From positions 1 to 35,678 of IMG/VR virus record IMGVR_UViG_3300012920_000115: a stretch of DNA of 35,678 bases. The stretch is one strand, 5' to 3'. The translations under genes and the position numbers were made by a program. Each line of letters starts with the position of its first letter. The first letter of the stretch is position 1. A model generated the notes under the pieces. The model saw nothing but the letters and a program-made list of their open reading frames with translations. It searched no databases and was not told the origin of the DNA. Positions 34,501 through 35,678 of the stretch are shown here, one piece after another. The DNA comes from a virus.

Positions 34501-34635
34501 GCCCTCGACTACAACCGCAAGCAAGTAGCTGCCGACTTAAAGACAAAAAGGAAGCAGTTGATGGAACGCGCGGCAAGTGAAGGTGGACCAGATACATCGC
34601 GAGAGTCCGAAGCTATTTTATATGATGAGAAATAA
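28501..34635 (+). CDS. Giant internal virion (ejection) protein, gp16-like by order, 2044 residues
   Basis: At 2044 residues this is by far the largest protein in the window. Residues 1-500 are mixed helical. Residues 505-550 hold a hydrophobic, Gly/Ala-rich stretch (GTGVMFIEPDVITLALLPVG and on) that could insert in a membrane. Residues 560-910 are long charged helices, probably coiled coil. The C-terminal third includes the aromatic segment TLGQFVAFYSFFRLGAKQFQ and further hydrophobic parts near the end (PFLGSLINITPDKKGYYVDN). I see no lytic transglycosylase or polymerase motif, unlike T7 gp16 or the N4 virion polymerase. Position as the last and largest gene of the cassette supports ejection into the host to form a DNA channel. 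Polyvalent-protein function is an alternative. Confidence 0.6.
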   Translation: MAETPEQTFSDEKVPPKEPESTLSLAERAEKILGYKPGTFESRKNIEEKQAREQARATGSANLPKVEDSLKTLVTIYGDKLNVKTPEAMGNYLKEEALKEGPLPRILNTPEASNFFSTVARTEFGYEPRSNTPIYNLDAYREGFKRNKKEQDEAVGLMEQAYQSEAPPDINYVTSYGGQTLEAPRFVEENKAQQQVFNNLNKELSGGALGNLFGLSLTPQQVQLQQRAAKVSPASLSAMGLSDHAAKLDEIRNLTISSDVSFDKQPYRTNQVYVHTVDVGNGSKNAINMRAFLNDFAVAYNDIAAQEAGFKNFADLSSSDKFTKEDVEAITAKSVEKALADIKQIQQQSRPGTIFIDDPDKLVRAVRKGEDPLAYTSIPVNIASGLKNIGAISEETYDAFLRQRGPWAAIWYPPSMRQFNMGTLTYAEQVEDINPGTFQQIMNIGPLRVLGSWLLSDDKEMTYGSSDHLRNLLQFDWGQNLGEVGKKAAELTGAKGTRFEKLTEATGTALGTGVMFIEPDVITLALLPVGYAGKAAKFGAKTAAKTATGAGSVADAAVVYRLKRYENLLDEAVKKIEDGTFTKSTEVMDFFRKNNASEISSMYDLELMGELAQSIRAGTKGKREYSPRFDSLTSKLSETRDNIKDLTQAVSDETAQYIDAYGKVPPGADASAVALLRKRQEEAVLESGSAYAAFVGEREKLARAAEQRGVQLSQLKKQDSTGADFTDQELVTLVEKSKEAAENLGKLQNEFLGKKYYYDALKSFKKLTKKQASDARELEKSLPKLRKQIRDAQELVRDRWADSALKAQYTKYARAKEHFEAKVVETSRLFDDLPLQKDATTGAKFNPATRVREAWAEWSTLKKDVTRHRRNLNRATKPKTQQKHLKAIAEKSEELKQLHNELLRSVEVYTQAAAKGTPGLADIGTNLYKKLDNEIKLGIIENKSAYMLNAVNRIKSSVGAYQDAIKTNRLTTQSPLVQESKFSKLDPNDPSRVIFDRTKYVDELLNRYTVDLDPAIHGAVKKTILDSPAIRTLNDLKPNPNGSITLGAEELRKLADFENTYATQRINEAGAVTSVAQGLIRAWARPPIIDKVFRGMDVTDPKTWLDTALRAGFRTARGYRRMFDPMAHRFGDFNEGALTSAQVAITRQGRANEELTLLSDQWIREGKGYISNVTKYLTTDEAFFVQFRGQKKMTDEGLGVGVPALMNQGEFTPWKKFKSYILELDRPAEALALKAVAYAYVPRGAKLEDTAFSAQVLDKTIQWIKDLDDQSDILDDAAQLKELSRRIKRYTSDQIGIDVDANRTFAFIAKGILHGAVTNDFLTDLARAGGISMSTKEALAANTILGQVKVVTEFNPKTGKQEALVDSLSPGGKTGFSPAEGFKALEQYGLSMEDLEFQTIYRNLNRMENLTTKLIATNKLGGGSKASFVPQSLITQIQEAAGPIAKDLGSIKAPDSMVRKALNLTGTYLRAWRTNILFGSVVPRASFFTNQGFGDLSQLHTFEGAVSIREAQLGRYKGKKYATGALPLMFQNAFTYVPYWGNWVQDFLIERTKDATKSGRRNVLTTPLQAAFNPYLTSLMRMSDELVETKEGFRSTRQFMEEALDDGVFDTLMTDDLYKMLDDANKAHQGTIMDKVDRVLTGVSNFSSNWTNMITTIQARQRLAVYADYRLMRGEARSASKLAVMDSLYDWRHGVTDWEMATLGQFVAFYSFFRLGAKQFQRALLEGLTNPSLDLAKRAMVGRSKLARMRNQGRMVYSVANYVFNEDVDQAMNEAEMQHEIYRRLRPWWIGSRPAPSNQLMPEIDQVQFRRAGRDETYYTTVYPMWTALDMADLHLKLFNGTVGSMLYYGNKGQVRPSFDAGKTINKTLNDFSHPLFKRVTEATTGFIFDEPSAYRSPKGKRLRLGENGAYLAYSKVPFLGSLINITPDKKGYYVDNTTVAMIRGIPILGTDIPNLWRDIGPVSMGGGNPKWASESTEAMKFMLRNWSGIGKQIPFAPGQALDYNRKQVAADLKTKRKQLMERAASEGGPDTSRESEAILYDEK

Positions 34636-34703
34636 GTTGAATCAAAACTAACCGTATGGTAAGTGTAAGTTAACGCAGCTAGTGGGCTGAAGAAGCTTAC
34701 GAT

Positions 34704-34726
34704 CTTTAGCTTGAAGAAAGCTAAAG
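34704..34726 (+). other. Perfect 9-bp stem-loop in the spacer after the ejection genes
   Basis: CTTTAGCTT (34704-34712), loop GAAGA, AAGCTAAAG (34718-34726). It sits in the 116-bp gap between 34635 and 34752, the largest gap in the late region. No T-tract follows it, so it is not a standard terminator. It could be an RNA-processing or attenuation site. GAAGAAG motifs repeat three times around it, the last being part of the ribosome binding site. Confidence 0.6.
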
Positions 34727-34751
34727 ACTTCTTGAAGAAGGGAGTAATATT

Positions 34752-35033
34752 GTGTCGTACTTAAAAAAAGATAACCGAGGTTGTGTTATTTACGTCTCTC
34801 TATCATCAACCGATGATGAGGCCGCAAAAAACGGAATAACCGAAGATGCTCCAAAAGCATCTTTAAACCTTGAATTAATCACTAAGACGGTTTCTTCTAT
34901 CAAATCGTGGTTAGAGACTAACCCGACGCAAGAAGAAGCCCAGCAAGTTTTTGACTACGAAGTAGCCAATTCTAACCGTGTGAGCGCAGTCGGTGAAGAT
35001 GGCTGCTTAACTACATTCCTACAAGGAGAATAA
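34752..35033 (+). CDS. Small hypothetical protein
   Basis: A 93-residue protein with GTG start 34752, preceded by GAAGGGAG at proper distance. The N-terminus is polar with beta character (GCVIYVSLSS), followed by two helices (LNLELITKTVSSIKSWLETN, PTQEEAQQVFDYEVAN). It has two cysteines and no known domain. It begins a new gene group after the hairpin spacer and stands 1 bp before the next gene, a decoration-like protein, so it may be an assembly or virion accessory. No function can be given. Confidence 0.65.
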   Translation: MSYLKKDNRGCVIYVSLSSTDDEAAKNGITEDAPKASLNLELITKTVSSIKSWLETNPTQEEAQQVFDYEVANSNRVSAVGEDGCLTTFLQGE

Positions 35034-35034
35034 A

Positions 35035-35472
35035 GTGCCTGTCATAAAAAATAAATCTATCCAACCTGCGGGATCGTTCAACTACGCCGAAGGTATCAAA
35101 GTTTATAACGGAACAGCAGACGACTTTTCTACCAATCAGCTAGTACAAATTAATGATGTTGTTGGTGGGGTTGGGTCTGTCCGCCTTGCGGACTCCGTTA
35201 ATCTTGACGGGATTCAGGGTCGAATTCTTGTTCTCAAGCACGATCTTCCTGCGGGTCGTTATGGTGTTGCGTTACCTTGGAAGATTGTTGAAGGTGTAGA
35301 CACCTTCCGTGCTGGTGCTGGCGCTGTAGGTGATCTGTGGTTTATCGGGCAAAATGCCGATAAAGGTACGCTTCAAGCTGCTCCCGGTGCGGTCGCTAAA
35401 CCTCTGGCTCGGACAATTAAGGTTGATGCAACAAACGGTGCTTACTTAGTTGATTGCCTCACGATGTTATAG
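35035..35472 (+). CDS. Second capsid decoration-like or beta-rich virion protein
   Basis: A 145-residue protein with GTG start 35035 and AAGGAG upstream. It is beta-rich with few charges. The order LVLKHDLPAGRYGVALPWKI, then AGAGAVGDLWFIGQN, then GTLQAAPGAVAKPLARTI resembles the G-x-A barrel turns of the protein at 17558 and of DUF2190-type decoration proteins. It could be a second cement protein or the base of a head or tail fibre. The similarity is weak and by eye. The gene is followed after 12 bp by a further open frame. Confidence 0.6.
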   Translation: MPVIKNKSIQPAGSFNYAEGIKVYNGTADDFSTNQLVQINDVVGGVGSVRLADSVNLDGIQGRILVLKHDLPAGRYGVALPWKIVEGVDTFRAGAGAVGDLWFIGQNADKGTLQAAPGAVAKPLARTIKVDATNGAYLVDCLTML

Positions 35473-35484
35473 AAGGAGGTTTGA

Positions 35485-35678
35485 ATGTCTAATTCAGACT
35501 TTCCAAGGATGCGCTACAGTGATGTGGTAGAAACCGAAGTCCGTGCGTTAGGTGCGTTTAAAGTCGCTGCTAATGCTCCCGCCGCCGAGATCGACTCGGA
35601 CTGTCACACCACTGCGGTTAACATCCAAGGGTGTAAACAGTTGGATATCTTTATTGATGTGGCCACTAATCCCGGCAA
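35485..35678 (+). CDS. Hypothetical virion-type protein, truncated by the window edge
   Basis: The ATG at 35485 follows a very strong AGAAGGAGG site and the frame stays open to the window end, giving 64 complete codons. The visible part begins MSNSDFPRMRYSDVVETEVR and continues beta-rich (LGAFKVAANAPAAEI, VNIQGCKQLDIFIDVAT). The character and codon use match the decoration-like gene before it, so it is probably another structural protein of the same small-gene group. The fold cannot be judged from this part. Confidence 0.7.
   Translation, partial: MSNSDFPRMRYSDVVETEVRALGAFKVAANAPAAEIDSDCHTTAVNIQGCKQLDIFIDVATNPG

Noticed and set aside
28501-34635. Virion RNA polymerase like that of N4
   Set aside because: The size would fit, but I found none of the polymerase motifs and the gene order is that of ejection proteins.

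Overview
The window is a contiguous piece of a tailed double-stranded DNA phage genome, or of a phage-plasmid or prophage of that kind. It reads as a podovirus, meaning a short-tailed phage. The evidence is a complete large terminase with ATPase and nuclease motifs, a portal, a scaffold, a major capsid protein, a long adaptor-like protein followed by a 794-residue nozzle-like protein, and then a large cassette that matches the T7 order of internal virion (ejection) proteins, ending in a 2044-residue protein. No tape measure, tail sheath or long-tail assembly genes are seen. Nothing in the sequence fixes the host. A Gram-negative bacterium is a reasonable inference from the T7-like ejection layout and the strong AAGGAG ribosome binding sites.

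Layout. Positions 1-379 hold the start of one leftward gene of unknown function that runs off the window. Everything else reads rightward. Positions 380-1192 are a gene-free divergent control region with a nine-unit tandem array of 14-bp near-palindromic repeats (557-682), several smaller palindromes and a cluster of CCTAAAC boxes. Positions 1193-4034 are a short early operon: an Arg-rich unknown, a zinc-ribbon protein with a DUF932-like part, and a 32-residue membrane micropeptide. It is closed by a rho-independent terminator. Its codons are much richer in G and C at third positions than those of the late genes, which suggests a separate origin. Positions 4103-5242 are a second gene-free region. 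It has an AT-rich core flanked by ten GGTTACA-type boxes, and it is the best candidate for a replication origin. It leads, through a sigma70-like promoter, into an excisionase-type HTH protein and a primase-polymerase/SF3 helicase fusion.

Positions 7986-10952 carry two small proteins and the large terminase. Positions 10952-19911 carry the head genes: small basic and acidic proteins, portal, FmdB-like zinc ribbon, scaffold, capsid, a decoration-like protein and an adaptor-like protein. Positions 19920-24890 carry the nozzle and three beta-rich putative appendage proteins. Positions 24890-34635 carry the proposed ejection proteins. After a 116-bp spacer containing a perfect 9-bp hairpin, positions 34752-35678 start a new small-gene group that includes a second decoration-like protein.

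How it fits together. The HTH and the primase-helicase probably act at the origin-like region next to them. The terminase packages DNA through the portal into the scaffold-built capsid. The adaptor and nozzle close the head, and the large internal proteins are probably ejected to help DNA cross the host envelope. No DNA polymerase, integrase, partition ATPase, lysis gene, tRNA or CRISPR array was found here. Replication may therefore depend on the host polymerase, or those genes may lie outside the window. The two repeat-rich control regions share an almost identical 19-bp element, which hints at joint control. They are the least explained and most interesting part of the window.
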